Positions 41,791-43,187 of a stretch of DNA of 43,187 nucleotides are shown here, piece after piece. Below the pieces are notes generated by a model. That model was not told the DNA's origin, made no database searches, and worked only from the letters and a program-made list of their open reading frames with translations. Within the stretch, counting starts at the first letter, position 1; every line of letters begins with the position of its first letter. Both the position numbers and the translations under genes were made by a program. Source of the stretch: Rhodoferax sp. (GTDB lineage: Bacteria > Pseudomonadota > Gammaproteobacteria > Burkholderiales > Burkholderiaceae_C); assembly GCF_025354435.1 (NCBI RefSeq), contig NZ_JANXMU010000074.1:1-43187 (forward strand), read 5' to 3'.

Positions 41791-42816
41791 ATGCCCACTT
41801 CTCTGTTTCGCTCGAAATCACCTGTTCGGACCCTGTTTGCGGGCTTGTTGCTGGCCGCCAGTGGCATCGCATCTGCGCAGCAAACCACGCTGCTCAATGG
41901 CTCCTACGACGTGGCGCGTGAGTTCTACAAGGACTACAACGCCGCCTTCGTGGCCCACATCAAGAAAACCACTGGCAAAGACGTCAAGATCGACCAGTCG
42001 CACGCTGGTTCCAGCGCCATTGCGCGCTCGGTGGCCGAGGGCCTGGATGCCGATGTGGTGACCATGAACACCTCCACTGACATCGACTTCCTGGCCGAAA
42101 AAGGCGTGGTCGCCAAGGACTGGAACAAGAAGTTCCCTGGCAACGCCTCGCCCACCACCTCCACCATGCTGTTTTTGGTGCGCAACGGCAACCCCAAGGG
42201 CATCAAGGACTGGGACGACCTGGTCAAGCCCGGCATCCAGGTGGTTGTGGTGAACCCCAAAACCGGTGGCAATGGCCGTTATGCCTACCTGGCCGCCTGG
42301 GGCTACGCCAAGAAGAAGGGCGGTACCGACGCGCAGGCCGCCGACTTTGTGGGCAAGCTGTACAAAAACGTGCCGGTGCTGGCCCAGGGCGGTCGTGCGG
42401 CCACCACCACCTTTTTACAGCGCAATATCGGCGACGTGCTGGTGACCTTTGAGTCCGAAGTGGTGTCGATTGACCGTGAATTCGGCGCGGGCAAGGTCGA
42501 TGCCATCCACCCCAGCATCAGCGTGGTGGCCGAGAACCCGGTCGCCGTGGTGGAGCGCACCGTGGCCAAGAAGGGCACGCAGGTGCTGGCCAAGGAATAC
42601 CTGGACTACCTGTATTCAGACGAAGCGCAGGAAATCGCCGCCAAGCATGCGCTGCGCCCACGCAACGAAGCCATCCTGAAGAAATACGCGGCCGTGTTCA
42701 AGCCGATCCAGTTGTTTACCGTGAATGAGTTGTTTGGCAGCCTGGGCGAAGCGCAGAAGGTGCATTTCAACGACGGCGGCCAGTTCGATAAGATCTACAC
42801 GCCGGGTGCTAAATGA
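41791..42816 (+). CDS. sbp: Sulfate/thiosulfate ABC transporter substrate-binding protein
   Basis: The 341-residue periplasmic sulfate-binding protein has a Sec signal ending ASGIASAQQ. The mature start TTLLNGSYDVAREFYKDYNAAF, QSHAGSSAIARSVAEGLDADVVTMNTSTDIDFLAE, VVNPKTGGNGRYAYLAAWGYA and ALRPRNEAILKKYAA follow the Sbp/CysP family throughout. It delivers sulfate to the CysTWA complex. Its stop overlaps the cysT start (ATGA), showing an operon. CysB-type control is expected from family knowledge, but no clear CysB site was recognised. Confidence 0.95.
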   Translation: MPTSLFRSKSPVRTLFAGLLLAASGIASAQQTTLLNGSYDVAREFYKDYNAAFVAHIKKTTGKDVKIDQSHAGSSAIARSVAEGLDADVVTMNTSTDIDFLAEKGVVAKDWNKKFPGNASPTTSTMLFLVRNGNPKGIKDWDDLVKPGIQVVVVNPKTGGNGRYAYLAAWGYAKKKGGTDAQAADFVGKLYKNVPVLAQGGRAATTTFLQRNIGDVLVTFESEVVSIDREFGAGKVDAIHPSISVVAENPVAVVERTVAKKGTQVLAKEYLDYLYSDEAQEIAAKHALRPRNEAILKKYAAVFKPIQLFTVNELFGSLGEAQKVHFNDGGQFDKIYTPGAK

Positions 42817-43187
42817 CGGCAATGGTTTTCAACCCCCTGGCCCGCGCCAAGACCGGCAAGGCCAAGCGGGTGCTGCCCGGCTTCGGGCTGACGCTGGGCT
42901 ACACCCTGTTTTACCTGTGCGTGATCGTGCTGGTGCCGCTGTCGGCCCTGGTGTTCAACACCTTTAACCTGACCTGGGACCAGTTTGTAGCCGCCGTGAC
43001 CGGGCCGCGGGTGATGGCCTCGTACCGCCTGACCTTTGGCGCGTCACTGTTTGCCGCGCTGGTGAACCTGGTGTTTGGCCTGCTGGTGGCGTGGGTGCTG
43101 GTGCGCTACAGCTTCCCCGGCAAAAAGATTGTGGATGCGCTGGTGGACCTGCCGTTTGCGCTGCCCACCGCCGTGGCCGGTATCTCG
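42813..43187 (+). CDS. cysT: Sulfate ABC transporter permease CysT (partial, runs off right edge)
   Basis: The frame from the ATG at 42813 stays open for 125 codons to the end of the window. The N-terminus VLPGFGLTLGYTLFYLCVIVLVPLSALVF is the first membrane helix of CysT/CysU. SYRLTFGASLFAALVNLVFGLLVAWVLVRY and the beginning of the conserved DLPFALPTAVAGIS loop follow. It forms the sulfate channel with CysW. It overlaps the sbp stop by 4 bp, which indicates coupled translation. Confidence 0.93.
   Translation, partial: MTAMVFNPLARAKTGKAKRVLPGFGLTLGYTLFYLCVIVLVPLSALVFNTFNLTWDQFVAAVTGPRVMASYRLTFGASLFAALVNLVFGLLVAWVLVRYSFPGKKIVDALVDLPFALPTAVAGIS

Noticed and set aside
1-43187. tRNA or rRNA genes
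   Set aside because: No stretch in the gaps showed the GGTTCGAATCC-type T-arm with a matching acceptor stem or any rRNA signature; the only stable RNA recognised is the SRP RNA.

Overview
The window is GC-rich and reads like a chromosome segment of a betaproteobacterium of the order Burkholderiales, probably family Comamonadaceae (Rhodoferax-like). This is inferred from the dnaX-ybaB-recR cluster, the gloB/methyltransferase/rnhA/sbcB block, the protein sequences themselves, and short intergenic palindromic repeats of the kind common in that family. No prophage, CRISPR array, tRNA or rRNA was found. The only mobile DNA is the end of an IS5-type element at the left edge.

Layout. (1) 1-7709: the tip of an IS5-like element sits inside a peptidase-type (C39) ABC exporter gene and has removed the front of its protease domain. 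A caspase-like C13 lipoprotein, an EamA transporter and a very large membrane-embedded patatin follow. (2) 7767-7863 (minus): the 4.5S signal recognition particle RNA. (3) 8053-14082: a complete D-glucarate route, namely glucarate dehydratase, permease, ketodeoxyglucarate aldolase, tartronate semialdehyde reductase and glycerate 2-kinase. It has a LacI-type operator-like dyad before gudD, and a terminator plus GntR/FadR-like dyads before gudP. (4) 14125-16895: dnaX-ybaB-recR. dnaX carries an A9 slippery site that would make a short gamma form. (5) 16990-25999: a lone NMT1-type binding protein, mltD-gloB (minus), a methyltransferase, rnhA, sbcB, a PHB-depolymerase-like esterase, a HAD dehalogenase and a LysR regulator. 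(6) 26208-32519: an acyl-CoA ligase followed by a full branched-chain-amino-acid-type ABC importer (livGFKHM), presumably for a carboxylic acid that the ligase activates. (7) 32614-36566: a class II aldolase-like protein, two divergent sulfonate-type binding proteins without permeases, and a second EamA transporter. (8) 36665-41302: ETF-ubiquinone oxidoreductase, an SDR, and yggX-mnmC (minus). (9) 41500-43187: a small Gly-rich lipoprotein and the start of a sulfate importer (sbp-cysT, running off the right edge).

Most genes are ordinary. I did not find a clearly new defence or biosynthetic system. The signals most worth a second look are the dnaX frameshift element, a two-module family of intergenic palindromes (nine or ten copies) that sometimes supply ribosome-binding sites, start codons or stop codons to neighbouring genes, the IS-split C39 exporter, the patatin whose catalytic dyad is split by a membrane domain, and a LivF ATPase with Arg in place of the Walker A Lys.
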